DNA from: Chitinophaga rhizophila
GTDB lineage: Bacteria; Bacteroidota; Bacteroidia; Chitinophagales; Chitinophagaceae
NCBI RefSeq assembly: GCF_019492185.1
Contig: NZ_JAICCF010000005.1
Location: 310,001-374,000 of the forward strand
Direction of reading: 5' to 3'
DNA: 64,000 nt
A program made the translations under genes and the position numbers. Below are positions 41,742-51,511 of this stretch, in pieces. The notes beneath the pieces are model-generated. The model was not told where the DNA came from and did not search any database. It saw only the letters and a program-made list of their open reading frames with translations. Positions within the stretch are counted from its first letter, which is position 1. Every line of letters starts with the position of its first letter.

Positions 41742-42881
41742 ATGAGACCTACCATTGCGATTATTAGCTTGCTCCTGTGTTTATCTTCCACAGTAGCATT
41801 GGCACAAACTGAACAGAAAGGCTGGGTGAACCGGACGCTGAACAGATTCTTTAATGATACCACCTCCGCCTCCGAAAAAAGCTTCCGCGTGTATCCGACG
41901 CTGGGTTACTCACCCGAAACGGGCATAGAAATAGGTGCCTCCGGCCTATGGCTCTTCAGAGCTAAAGGAGATAGTACCAATCGTCTCAGTGAAGTACAGG
42001 CATTTACCTTCTTTACCTTCAAAGCCCAATATGGCCTCTGGATAGACAATGCAATCTACGGGGATCAGGATAAGTGGTTTTTTCTCGGAAGAACAAGAAT
42101 ACAACGCTTCCCATTGCTGTACTATGGTATAGGACCTGACACCGATGGGGAACACCCGGCAGTGGTAGATGCGAATTATATATTACTCAGACAGCGCGTA
42201 CTAAGAAAGATCAGCCGTAACCTCTTCCTGGGACCCGAGATAGACTACCAGTACCTGTACGGTACTGAGTTTAATCAACCGGAAGAAGGACCTAAGTATA
42301 CCATTCCATCCGGCGGTAACGGTACCAGTAACCTCGGTTTTGGCGCAGCACTGGTATATGATGACCGGCACAACGTGCTGAATGTGCGTAAAGGTTGGTT
42401 TGGAGAACTATCTTACCTCGGTTATCACCCATCTCTGACCAGCGATTTTAAATTTGGCAGTATTAATCTCGATATACGTGGTTTCCATCCTTATAAAAAG
42501 AACAATGTAATTGCCTGGCAGGTGCTGGGTAATTTCCTCAATGGCAACGTTCCTTTTAATCAGCTGGCACTGATGGGAGGAGACATGATGATGCGTGGCT
42601 ATTACCAGGGGCGCTACCGTGATAAAAACATGCTGGCCGCACAGGTGGAATACCGGATGTTGCCCTTTTCTTTCAGCAAGCGGTGGGGCGCGACCGTATT
42701 CGCAGGTACTGCCGCAGTCGCCCCGGAAGTAAAAGCTTTTCAGCTGGATAAAACACAATTCGCCGGCGGCGCAGGCGTTCGTTACCTGCTGTTCCCTAAA
42801 AAAGACATCTTCCTTCGCCTCGATGTGGGGATGACAAGAGAAGGCCCCGGATTTTATTTCTTTACCGGCGAAGCATTCTAA
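41742..42881 (+). CDS. BamA/TamA-type (Omp85) outer-membrane barrel protein
   Basis: A 379-residue protein with a signal peptide (TIAIISLLLCLSSTVALAQ). There are no POTRA repeats: after about 25 residues the chain enters the barrel (PTLGYSPETGIEIGASGLWLF). The loop L6-type motif RGYYQGRY near residue 287 and the final strands ending in GEAF fit an Omp85-superfamily beta-barrel. It is shorter than BamA, so it is probably a POTRA-less surface-antigen-type protein. ATG 41742 is preferred to a GTG 14 codons upstream, which would bury the signal peptide. Its role, translocation or anchoring, is not readable. Confidence 0.75.
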   Translation: MRPTIAIISLLLCLSSTVALAQTEQKGWVNRTLNRFFNDTTSASEKSFRVYPTLGYSPETGIEIGASGLWLFRAKGDSTNRLSEVQAFTFFTFKAQYGLWIDNAIYGDQDKWFFLGRTRIQRFPLLYYGIGPDTDGEHPAVVDANYILLRQRVLRKISRNLFLGPEIDYQYLYGTEFNQPEEGPKYTIPSGGNGTSNLGFGAALVYDDRHNVLNVRKGWFGELSYLGYHPSLTSDFKFGSINLDIRGFHPYKKNNVIAWQVLGNFLNGNVPFNQLALMGGDMMMRGYYQGRYRDKNMLAAQVEYRMLPFSFSKRWGATVFAGTAAVAPEVKAFQLDKTQFAGGAGVRYLLFPKKDIFLRLDVGMTREGPGFYFFTGEAF

Positions 42882-43207
42882 TTAATCAATAGTACTTCCT
42901 GATTTCGGGAAGGTGATAGCACCAGGTGTTTTGACCTTGACCTGCAGCCTTAAATACCTATTCACCGCAAAGAAAATCTAAGCTATTTATACAGTTGGTA
43001 TTGATGCACATTTGCTTGCAGCACGTAGTAATACTGATAGTTGTAATGCGCCCGCTGAGCCAGATAAAACCCGTGAGAAAGATTATCGTTTGTGTTTTAC
43101 AACTGACAGTTTTACAAGGCGTTATAGCTGAATTGAAGTATATATCAATGGGCATGATCGTTAGAAGATTAGCGTGTTGAAATATGCTTTTTTTTGTTCC
43201 CTGAATA

Positions 43208-43235
43208 TTGGCTGCGCTGACATTTTTTATCTTTG
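43208..43235 (+). promoter_or_regulatory. Predicted distal promoter of SWIM gene
   Basis: TTG (43208-43210), 17 bases, TATCTTTG (43228-43235). It would give a leader of about 160 bases before ATG 43403. Confidence 0.45.
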
Positions 43236-43372
43236 TATAACAGCCATAAACGGATATCTTCCATTACTCGAAGCGATTCTTTGTGGATATACAAGCATAG
43301 TCCAAGACATTGTTTAAACCTGCCTTAAGGGCGTTAAGTATAACAGGGGGTGCAGAATTAAACGAACCACTA

Positions 43373-43380
43373 TATCTTTG
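43373..43380 (+). promoter_or_regulatory. Predicted proximal -7 box of SWIM gene
   Basis: TATCTTTG lies 22 bases before ATG 43403. The -33 element is not obvious. Confidence 0.4.
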
Positions 43381-43402
43381 GGATAGTTATAGTATCTGAA
43401 TA

Positions 43403-44746
43403 ATGAATGAGTCCCTTATATATCATTATGACACTGCGTCAAAGGTAAGTAGATCAGCAGGTAGCGAAGAGCTGTTTCTGGCCCGCTACAGTGAAGTGGA
43501 AAAGAGGGAAGCGCCTGTTTATTTTCAAGGAACTCTCCTGCAACCTTTTGTTACAGCCCGATGCCTGTTAACATTGTCGAAGGTGGTACAATCCAGCTTT
43601 AGCATGTCTCCGTTTGACATGTCTCTGTTTAAAGATCCTGTAGTCACTGCAGGTAACGAAAAGTTACGCTTTGAAGGATTTTCTCATTGCGCAGGTGTAT
43701 ATGCCAGGCTTGATATACGACCAGGCGCACATAGTGGTGAGTTCCCGGTTGCAGGTACTACAAACGTAGACTTTAATCAGCCAATGTTGTCAGCGCTCAG
43801 CAGCATCGTCAAAGGACAGGAAGTATCGTTATCAATAGGCCGGAAGGATGTTACACTACAAGCTGGCGAAAACAAGGTGACTGAGCGGAAGGTGCCACTT
43901 CCGGTGAAATGGATAAAAGGATTTGCCAGTGTGCAGGTATTCTTATCGGAAGCTGAAAAGGCGCACCAGTTTAACCGGGTGCAAACCCTGCAGCTCTTTC
44001 AGAGTATCCCCAGGGGAGTGGTGAAGGCAGACCATTACCTTGTAGTAAGAGGCGGAAAACCGGTATTTTCCCCTGTCGCAGCATCGAATGCGGTTTGTGT
44101 AGGAGGTATACACCGCCTGCGGCTACTGGAGCCGTTATTGCCCTTGGCAGATGAACTGCGTATCTATGCACATCCGGCGATGCAGTCAACTACTTGGCAG
44201 TTGTATTTCGGTGGACTGACATTTACGCTCTCCCTGTCACGTGAAGCGTGGAGAGGCTTTTCCGGTGAAGGTGCAGTACTCGATGCACTTATGGCTGATG
44301 TGCCGGATGCATGGATTGAAGCGGTTGATAATTACGGTTATACTAACCAGACGTTTAATGCCTCTTTGCTGGCAGTGAATGAGAATATCAGTTTCGCAGC
44401 TGCGGATAATATCACAGCAAAACTTGCAGCTATTGGCTTGCTGGGATTTGATACTGATGAAAACAGCTTCTTTTACAGGCGTCTGCCGTTTAAGTTGAGC
44501 CGCATTATGAGCCTGCATCCCCGCATGAAGGATGCAGAAAAGCTACTGGCTGAAAATAAAGTGAGCATCATCAGTGATGCTGGAGGGAGGGTAGATGCAA
44601 GAGTGGAAGGTAGCGGCGTAACGCATACGGTACTGCTGGATGAAAATCAGGAACGCTGCACCTGTACCTGGTACAGCCGTCACCAGGGAGAAAGAGGGCC
44701 ATGCAAACACGTACTGGCTGTAAAGAAAATGGTTTCAGGCAGCTAA
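43403..44746 (+). CDS. SWIM zinc-finger protein
   Basis: A 447-residue protein whose C-terminus carries a SWIM zinc finger: C-x-C in ERCTCTWYSRHQ, then C-x-H in GPCKHVLAVKK. SWIM domains bind nucleic acid or proteins. The first ~380 residues are mixed alpha/beta with no recognised enzyme domain. It is followed 19 bases later by a 971-residue helical protein. In other Bacteroidota, SWIM and DUF6493 proteins are often neighbours, sometimes with MoxR ATPase and VWA genes; no MoxR or VWA gene is present here. Function is unknown. Confidence 0.75.
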   Translation: MNESLIYHYDTASKVSRSAGSEELFLARYSEVEKREAPVYFQGTLLQPFVTARCLLTLSKVVQSSFSMSPFDMSLFKDPVVTAGNEKLRFEGFSHCAGVYARLDIRPGAHSGEFPVAGTTNVDFNQPMLSALSSIVKGQEVSLSIGRKDVTLQAGENKVTERKVPLPVKWIKGFASVQVFLSEAEKAHQFNRVQTLQLFQSIPRGVVKADHYLVVRGGKPVFSPVAASNAVCVGGIHRLRLLEPLLPLADELRIYAHPAMQSTTWQLYFGGLTFTLSLSREAWRGFSGEGAVLDALMADVPDAWIEAVDNYGYTNQTFNASLLAVNENISFAAADNITAKLAAIGLLGFDTDENSFFYRRLPFKLSRIMSLHPRMKDAEKLLAENKVSIISDAGGRVDARVEGSGVTHTVLLDENQERCTCTWYSRHQGERGPCKHVLAVKKMVSGS

Positions 44747-44765
44747 TGCCGGCAAAATAAAATAT

Positions 44766-47681
44766 ATGACTATTCAGGAGCAGTTTGCTTGGATTTTAGA
44801 CAATGTAGAAGAAAATAAGATAGTCCCGTTTCTAAGATTGTTGTCTGATGAGGATAGAAATGCCCTCATCCCGGAACTGAGGAAATGGTTGAAGTACTAT
44901 AGCGAATATGTGACTACGGATAATAAGTCATATCGCTCAAGAGCAACGGCTCAACATTGGCGTATCATAGCATCCGGAATGTTTGTGTGCTGTGACAGAA
45001 AAGAGTTTGAGCGGAACTGGATCAACCGCTATGTACTGGAAGGTAAGTTGATATTTGAGCTGCTTGATTTTTATCAGCCTTCATGGTTCAATGACTATAT
45101 CAACGGCATGGCCAGTCAGGAGAACATTGGCATTGGTTACGGGCTGATAATGCAGCTGACAGACAAGGGGTATCTACGGCCGTCGCCGGATCTGATTGCC
45201 AAAACATTACCGTCGGCAACGCGTATTGCCAGGCAACAAGGTTCGATCTTTACACTGGAGTTGATAGAGGAAAGACCCGTTACGCTGGATGAGCACATAT
45301 GGCATCTGTTTAACTACGAAAGTAACCTGAACTGGGCTGATAAGTGGTCAGTAACTCCGGGGAATAATCACCAGAGCTGGATGGAAGTCCTGAAGCAATA
45401 TGCAGCAAAAGGACGTATCAGCAGAATACGGCTCCTGAAGGAGGCGCTGGCAGCTTCCGCAAGGAACTTCAATAAGGTGTTGTCAGGTTGGTTTGCTGAC
45501 TTATTTGTATACCTGCAACCAGCGGAGCACGAGCTGCTGACAGTACAGGCAGACCTGATGATGGCTTTATCTGCCGTACAAAGCAAGGCAGTTGGCAATG
45601 CACTTATGCATCTTAAGAAGATTAGTACGCATGCTGATTTTGAGGTGCATACGTTTCTGCAATACGTGCCGGTGTTGTTGTCATCTGCAACAAAAGCTGT
45701 TCATACAGCAACACTGTCAATACTGGAAGTATTGGCCAAGAAGTATCCGGCAGATAGAAACGCCATATGTGAGGTTGTTGCTAATGCATTTATCAGTAGT
45801 GATAATGCAACACAAACAAAAGCTGCTAAACTGATTGCGGCTTATGGTGATGAAACATCGCCTGAATTGATCACGGCAATAGGCGCAGTGGAAAGCTCAC
45901 TGTTGGCCGGCCCGAAAGAGCTGGTCCGTAAATGGCTGCAGACAGCGCCGCCAGAAGTAGCGCCAACGTCTGAAGCAGATGTATTCAGTCCGGTTGTTGT
46001 ATTAAGTGAGCATACGCTCATTACAATACCCGAAGACGTAGAAGGGCTGATATTTCTGATCAGTCAGTCGTTGGATAACAACGAGCACTATCACCTGGAA
46101 CAGGTGTTGTCATCTGTGATCCGTCTGCATAAGCAGATCACGGAAGCGCATTTTAAACAGCTGGAACCTGCCTTTCAGCGTGCTTTCAAAATGCTGATGA
46201 AGGGGATTTCTGGTAACGCAGGATTATTAGATGAACTACTTGCGGTTTTTCTGATTGAATATGGGTTATTGCTTGAGCAACAATATCCGGTGGAAGGAGC
46301 TGGCTTCAGGAAACAATATGATAAACAGATTGCTGAAGATAAAAAGAGGGAAGCAGAATGGTCATATTATAAACTGATGATTGTTCCTGTAAGTGACTGG
46401 ACCAGGCACACTGCAAATGTGAAAGCATATGAAGTGTACCGGCAACTTGTATTGACTGCCCTGACGTTCGTTCAGCAGGGAATACAACTGCCATTGGTAT
46501 CGATGCCTACACATAAGGGTGGATGGATAGATCCTGTTGTACTGGTGGAACGCCTGAACACATACCAGCTGGCTGGCGTTGCTCCGGCGCTGATGGACAT
46601 GCAGGTCGCTATTGCAAGAGTGTCTTTTGAAAATAGTGCTGTGGCACTGACGGCGGCAGCAGTTTTAGAAGGCGAATACAAAAGATTGCTTGCGTTTCTG
46701 CTGGATCAGCATGCGCAACCGGCAGGTCCGTTTGATACGCCGGTATTGTGGATGCTGGCAGGATTGTGTAAGTCTCCTGAAACGGTTTATCAGGCTTTCC
46801 AGGACTTCCCTTATACTCAGATCAACCGTGCATATCTTACCGGTCAATTTGCATGGAAGACCTTCTCCCAGAAGTATCTTGCCTATGGTAATTATAGTAA
46901 GGAGAAAAAGGAATACGAGCGGTACGATGCATGGCGAACTGTATTGAAGGTGGATTTTCCGGATAGTCCGAATGTCACTATTGCTAAAAACAATTACGGT
47001 GGTAAAGACGTCATTTATAGAAATGTGTGTGACACTCCTTTACTACAGGAATATATGAACGGAAATAAACAGCAGATATCGGAAAATGACATACAGCGAG
47101 TGTTGTCATTATCACCGGGCAATCCGGATATACAGCTGGCTTATTTTATTGACAGCGCCATGAATAGTGCGCTGCTGGATGAGGTGACAGAGAGGAGAGG
47201 GGTACTGCGCAAGCTCGAAGCGCTATATGTATTGAAGAATGATTTGCGTGAAATGAGTTACCTGTTTCTGGCTACAGCAATGCTCAATGCAGATAGTACC
47301 AACCGTTCAATGGCTGCCGAGATATGGATAGACAGGGTGGCATCCGGTACGGTAGATAGTGGAAAGATAGGGGCGATTATTGGTACCCATCAGCAATTGG
47401 AATGGGCACCTATGAAGAGGTGGACGGATCTTATCGGCGGACGTATGCAGAAGGTGAGCGCGCGTCATAATATAGCCCTCGAAAGTATGATGACTTCCTG
47501 TCTTTTACAACTGCCCGCAGCGGGCGTAAAAGACCTTAAAAAGCTGTTGGAAGTGTATCATGAAGTGCTGGTGGCAAATGGTACGAAGATTGAAGTGCAG
47601 ACATTAATTGGCGGTAAGCTGGAGGAGTGGAAGGCACTTGCACCGGTGAAGAAGGCGGTTGCCGCGATTCTGGCTTTGTAA
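44766..47681 (+). CDS. DUF6493-like large helical protein
   Basis: A 971-residue cytoplasmic protein of mostly alpha-helical repeats resembling HEAT/ARM-type scaffolds (for example HADFEVHTFLQYVPVLLSSA and KAVHTATLSILEVLAKKYPA). The assignment to DUF6493 rests on memory of the N-terminal pattern and on its neighbour, the SWIM protein. No catalytic motif is visible. It is 19 bases downstream of the SWIM gene, so the pair are almost certainly one operon and may form a complex. I cannot assign a role. Confidence 0.6.
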   Translation: MTIQEQFAWILDNVEENKIVPFLRLLSDEDRNALIPELRKWLKYYSEYVTTDNKSYRSRATAQHWRIIASGMFVCCDRKEFERNWINRYVLEGKLIFELLDFYQPSWFNDYINGMASQENIGIGYGLIMQLTDKGYLRPSPDLIAKTLPSATRIARQQGSIFTLELIEERPVTLDEHIWHLFNYESNLNWADKWSVTPGNNHQSWMEVLKQYAAKGRISRIRLLKEALAASARNFNKVLSGWFADLFVYLQPAEHELLTVQADLMMALSAVQSKAVGNALMHLKKISTHADFEVHTFLQYVPVLLSSATKAVHTATLSILEVLAKKYPADRNAICEVVANAFISSDNATQTKAAKLIAAYGDETSPELITAIGAVESSLLAGPKELVRKWLQTAPPEVAPTSEADVFSPVVVLSEHTLITIPEDVEGLIFLISQSLDNNEHYHLEQVLSSVIRLHKQITEAHFKQLEPAFQRAFKMLMKGISGNAGLLDELLAVFLIEYGLLLEQQYPVEGAGFRKQYDKQIAEDKKREAEWSYYKLMIVPVSDWTRHTANVKAYEVYRQLVLTALTFVQQGIQLPLVSMPTHKGGWIDPVVLVERLNTYQLAGVAPALMDMQVAIARVSFENSAVALTAAAVLEGEYKRLLAFLLDQHAQPAGPFDTPVLWMLAGLCKSPETVYQAFQDFPYTQINRAYLTGQFAWKTFSQKYLAYGNYSKEKKEYERYDAWRTVLKVDFPDSPNVTIAKNNYGGKDVIYRNVCDTPLLQEYMNGNKQQISENDIQRVLSLSPGNPDIQLAYFIDSAMNSALLDEVTERRGVLRKLEALYVLKNDLREMSYLFLATAMLNADSTNRSMAAEIWIDRVASGTVDSGKIGAIIGTHQQLEWAPMKRWTDLIGGRMQKVSARHNIALESMMTSCLLQLPAAGVKDLKKLLEVYHEVLVANGTKIEVQTLIGGKLEEWKALAPVKKAVAAILAL

Positions 47682-47765
47682 GAAGGATGGGTAGGTCTGA
47701 GAAGCGCTGACGGGGCATATAAGTAGCTGTTTTTTTTAGTACATTTAGCAACTAAAAGAATTGGC

Positions 47766-48188
47766 ATGACTACTTATAAATCGGCTGTAAGCAAAGGTAT
47801 ATTTATCCCGGTATTGGTAATATTCCTGGCAGTAATAGTTACGGCAGCTATTACACGAACCTGGGGACTAGTGGGTATAATGACACTGACAGCCGCTTTT
47901 ACATTTTATACTATCATGTCTATTGACTATAAGATTACCGGTAATGAATTGGCAATCAGATGCGGTATACTTTTCAAAAGGACTGTTCACATTAATACAA
48001 TTAATCGTATCAGGCATACGCATAATCCGCTGAGCGCTCCGGCGGCATCGCTGGACCGGCTGGAGTTGCGGTTTAATAAGTATGAAACGATATTAGTATC
48101 TCCGAAGAATAAAGCAGCGTTTATTGATCAGCTACGTGCGATCAATCCTGATATAGACTACCAGAAAAAACCGCACGTCGCTGTGTAG
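47766..48188 (+). CDS. PH-like domain membrane protein
   Basis: A 140-residue protein with two hydrophobic segments (GIFIPVLVIFLAVIVTAAIT and GLVGIMTLTAAFTFYTIMS), then a bacterial PH-like domain: YKITGNELAIRCGILFKRTVHINTINRIRHTHNPLSAPAASLDRLELRF ends in a strand and a helix (KAAFIDQLRAIN). Such proteins bind membranes or mediate stress responses. The stop is three bases from the stop of the convergent WG/Sel1 gene, with no terminator between. Confidence 0.7.
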   Translation: MTTYKSAVSKGIFIPVLVIFLAVIVTAAITRTWGLVGIMTLTAAFTFYTIMSIDYKITGNELAIRCGILFKRTVHINTINRIRHTHNPLSAPAASLDRLELRFNKYETILVSPKNKAAFIDQLRAINPDIDYQKKPHVAV

Positions 48189-48191
48189 TTG

Positions 48192-50699
48192 TTATAACAG
48201 ACCCAGGAGTTCTGCCGCTTTAAGATGTTCCTGTGCTTTCTGTTCATCAAGAAATGGTGCAGTAGCGTATAGTGTGGCCAGATAGATGTGTGCTTCCGGC
48301 TGTGTTTCTACAGCTTGCAGCAACAATTCCATCGCCTGATGTAAATCAGTGTCTACGCCTTTACCGTCCATATATAGACCTGCCAGCCGCCATTGTGCAA
48401 ACGCATTGCCGTTATCTGCAGCCTGCTGGTAGTAATAGTGTGCCTGTTGATAGTCTTCCGTTATCTCATGGATATGTCCTAAAGCGTCGGCTATATCCAT
48501 TCCGCTAAAGAAAGCAGCTGTATAATATTCACGCGCTTTGTCATAATTTACGCGATTGAACTGAGGCAGATAATGCATGTCTCCAAGGTACACGAACGCA
48601 TCTGCATGTTTCATTGCAGCGGCTTTTTTCAGCCATTTGAGCGCTTCGGGAATATCAGGTTCAATTCCCTTTCCGTACATGTAGGTAAGTCCCAGGTTAG
48701 ACATGGCATAGGGCTCTCCTGATCTGGCGGCCTGTAGATAGTATGCGATCGCCTTTGCCGGATCTTTATATCCAGGTGCTACTTCGTAGATATGACCAAT
48801 ATTGGTGAGTGCCCCGGCATAACCTGCTTCGGCTGCATCGTTAAAAAGGGCAATAGCTTTTTCATATTCTCCGGCTTCTTTCATCTGAAGTCCCTCATCA
48901 TTGAGCTCAAATGCCTTTTCTGCTGATGCAGATAGGTCTTTCAGCTGCTGAATTTCTTTTTTAGAGAAATAGGCCTGGGGATAGGTGTCAACTTCATTTA
49001 GGGCTTCAGACGGCGTTAGCGGGCGTATTATCCCATCCTCGTCAATAACGTCAATACCGCCAGGTTGAAATCCGAGCGCAAGTGCAAAGGACAGATGCCC
49101 TTGCTTACCGTTGATGGACGTATAGGTTGCTTTGCTAAGTAGTTGCCCATTGGTTGTGGCAACTCCCCATAGCTTGCCCTCTTTATAGCCTATATGGCCT
49201 TCTTTTAGCCAGTTGAAGTCCTGGTAAGCAACAGGTAATATCCAGCGTATGGTATCTCTGACAGCGGCAAGTCCGGCTATTTTGTGTTGTTTCACGATAG
49301 CGTATGCTGTGCCATCTGATTCCTGTTGTGCGTCTTTTAAAGGAATGATCTGGTCATACGCACAGGGCAGTATCCAGCCATGCCCTGGTTTGTATAGCCC
49401 CGAGCCAGCAGAAGACGTTACTATCAATAATCCCAGGAGGTATTCATGACGGATTTCCTGATAGTCGTAACCCAGCAATAGGGTGCCCTCCTGATCAAAT
49501 AAAGCGGAGTAACCATCCTTGCTGACGATATAGTATTCTTCAAAATGGTCGATCGCTTCAACTGGTCCATCAGTAAGGAAATGAAAGCGATGTGTATAGT
49601 ATTTTTCTTCTTCCTGGTGCCCGATCAGCTTAAAATAGGAGAAGCCATGCTGGTCTTCAGCAATGATTTCTTTAGCATCAGTGAAAGGAAGTAATATATC
49701 GTTATCATAGTTGATGATGCCCCATAGGTTTTGCTGTTTAACAGCCATGCATTCCCAGGTCAGGAAATGAGCATCATCATAAAGAGGGTTGATCTTAAAG
49801 CCGCCGTTGGTATCAATGACACCGAACTTGCCTGCTATTATTACTATAGCCAGTTCATTTTCAAAGTCAAAGGCATCGTCAAACTGACAAGGAATGACTT
49901 CTGTCCCTGACTTGTCGATATATCCTGCTTTGCCTTCTTTGAAAATAATTGCCAGTTCAGATCCATATGGCCATGCATATATCTCGTCATATATGGCTGG
50001 CGCAATGATGGATCCATTACTGTTCTTTAGTCCAAAAAGGCTGCCTTCGGTAAATGTTTCTGGCTCTTCTTCATCAGCAAAAACGGAAGAAGACAGTACT
50101 TGCCATCCAAAGTCATAATTTGCCCCGTTGAGCAGGTCCCTGAAGTTATTGTAGTAGTAGCCTGTATTATGGAACAGCGGACAATCATCCAGCAAGGCCG
50201 GGTTATTCGCAGCGATAGCTATACTGATAATAGTATTTGTCTCCTGTATTTCCTGGCGTAATGTTGCTGCAAGGTCGGCATGTGCTTCATCTGACATATT
50301 AAATACGTCCCATGCATCCAGGTGAAACGTATTGTGTATGACTTTGCGTCCAAAATAGGCCATGATCTTGTCCTTGGCTTTCTGAAAGGCAGGTATATCA
50401 TCTATCAGCGTTTCCTGATGTGCTGTGATGAAATCATACAGCGCATAGAAGGCTGTTATGCCAGGTGCTGCAGGTGCATAGAGGCCACCTTCAGATCCGT
50501 TATAGATGGGGGTATCGATAGTTATTTCACCACTGAACAGCGGATAAAAGAATAGCGGTAGTTCATATCCCCATTCCATCATCATCTGTACATCTTCGGT
50601 ATTAGTACCGTAACTGGCCAGTGGTAAGTCTGCTATTTCCTGGTCCTTTGCCACAACCATGGGTTGGGAGAGGTTATACAAATACATTCTATGTGACAT
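48192..50699 (-). CDS. WG-repeat and Sel1-like-repeat protein
   Basis: An 835-residue cytoplasmic protein. Residues about 225-600 hold WG beta-repeats (GKAGYIDKSGTEVIPCQFDD, GKFGVIDTNGGFKINPLYDD, NLWGIINYDNDILLPF). Residues about 625-835 hold five or six Sel1/TPR-type helical repeats (AIALFNDAAEAGYAGALTNIGHIY, AIAYYLQAARSGEPYAMSNLGLTYMYGKG, ALKWLKKAAAMKHADAFVYLGD). The N-terminal ~220 residues carry a unique part. Both repeat types mediate protein binding. There is no signal peptide. It may belong to the same immunity-type gene set as its neighbours. Confidence 0.8.
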   Translation of the reverse strand: MSHRMYLYNLSQPMVVAKDQEIADLPLASYGTNTEDVQMMMEWGYELPLFFYPLFSGEITIDTPIYNGSEGGLYAPAAPGITAFYALYDFITAHQETLIDDIPAFQKAKDKIMAYFGRKVIHNTFHLDAWDVFNMSDEAHADLAATLRQEIQETNTIISIAIAANNPALLDDCPLFHNTGYYYNNFRDLLNGANYDFGWQVLSSSVFADEEEPETFTEGSLFGLKNSNGSIIAPAIYDEIYAWPYGSELAIIFKEGKAGYIDKSGTEVIPCQFDDAFDFENELAIVIIAGKFGVIDTNGGFKINPLYDDAHFLTWECMAVKQQNLWGIINYDNDILLPFTDAKEIIAEDQHGFSYFKLIGHQEEEKYYTHRFHFLTDGPVEAIDHFEEYYIVSKDGYSALFDQEGTLLLGYDYQEIRHEYLLGLLIVTSSAGSGLYKPGHGWILPCAYDQIIPLKDAQQESDGTAYAIVKQHKIAGLAAVRDTIRWILPVAYQDFNWLKEGHIGYKEGKLWGVATTNGQLLSKATYTSINGKQGHLSFALALGFQPGGIDVIDEDGIIRPLTPSEALNEVDTYPQAYFSKKEIQQLKDLSASAEKAFELNDEGLQMKEAGEYEKAIALFNDAAEAGYAGALTNIGHIYEVAPGYKDPAKAIAYYLQAARSGEPYAMSNLGLTYMYGKGIEPDIPEALKWLKKAAAMKHADAFVYLGDMHYLPQFNRVNYDKAREYYTAAFFSGMDIADALGHIHEITEDYQQAHYYYQQAADNGNAFAQWRLAGLYMDGKGVDTDLHQAMELLLQAVETQPEAHIYLATLYATAPFLDEQKAQEHLKAAELLGLL

Positions 50700-50839
50700 C
50701 TTATATCCGAACTTTAGATTTTATAGCGGGTAAAGCTATTGGAAAATAGGAGAAAAGACCATCCCTGATATTTAGTATTTTTTGGTCTAGTGTCTTTGGA
50801 GAGAAGTCATTACTTGAGTGATACGTCAGATGTGATCTG

Positions 50840-51421
50840 TTATAATACGATCTTATTCCTGTTCACGCTGTAATTATCAAAGTCAGGGTGATGCCAGAAC
50901 TCTTTTAACCCTATCTTTTCATACACCGATATCTCTTCCTGGTAGATAGGGTATAGGCCTGCAATGTTGATCCGGTAGTCTTCGCCTACATAAATATTGG
51001 TGTAGGCCTCTTTTTCAAGGATGCTGGGCGCAAATACCAGGAACGCGTCCATTTCTGAGTCCGGGCTCACACGTGTACCAAAATTGATCGTTTCTCCATA
51101 AAGAAAAGGGCAGTCGCCACGTAATTTGTTAGCGATATAAGCGCCCACATGTGCCCAGGCACTCTCGTCAGAAGCGACACATACACATAGTTCAGGCCGA
51201 CCAAGTTTCCACTCCGGATGAGTGGCTAGTGACAGTCCATAAGTAAATGCAGTGGTATATCCTTTCTTAGGAATGTCTTTGTATACAATTGCGGTTACAG
51301 CGGGTAGTCCGGGTATTTGGCTTACTTCATTATAAAATTCAGGCTCTACCTGAAAGATCTGGTCAAGGTGGTCAAGATACCGTTCTGCTGCACTTTTATT
51401 AGTTGATTGATTCATCATCAT
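50840..51421 (-). CDS. SUFU-family protein, putative immunity
   Basis: A 193-residue cytoplasmic protein with the Suppressor-of-fused pattern: AERYLDHLDQIFQVEPEFYNEV, GYTTAFTYGLSLATHPEW, RPELCVCVASDESAWAHVGAYIANKLRGDCPFLYGETINFG, and a C-terminal ISVYEKIGLKEFWHHPDFDNYSVNR. SUFU domains are a recurrent immunity family of polymorphic toxins. No toxin is adjacent. The first three codons are all Met, so the exact start is uncertain by up to two codons. Confidence 0.85.
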   Translation of the reverse strand: MMMNQSTNKSAAERYLDHLDQIFQVEPEFYNEVSQIPGLPAVTAIVYKDIPKKGYTTAFTYGLSLATHPEWKLGRPELCVCVASDESAWAHVGAYIANKLRGDCPFLYGETINFGTRVSPDSEMDAFLVFAPSILEKEAYTNIYVGEDYRINIAGLYPIYQEEISVYEKIGLKEFWHHPDFDNYSVNRNKIVL

Positions 51422-51511
51422 TTATTTATTGGATGCTTGTCAAGATAGGTTTTTTTATTTTACTGAAGCAGGGGTTATGCCTTACATTTACAATATAAAA
51501 TCCACCAGATT

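Larger units (their letters stand above)
42882..43402. other. Intergenic region with two promoter elements
   Basis: About 520 bases with no supported gene. It contains a promoter-like pair at 43208-43235 and a -7 box at 43373-43380, both reading toward the SWIM gene. No ncRNA or repeat is recognised. The first ~300 bases look featureless. Confidence 0.5.
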
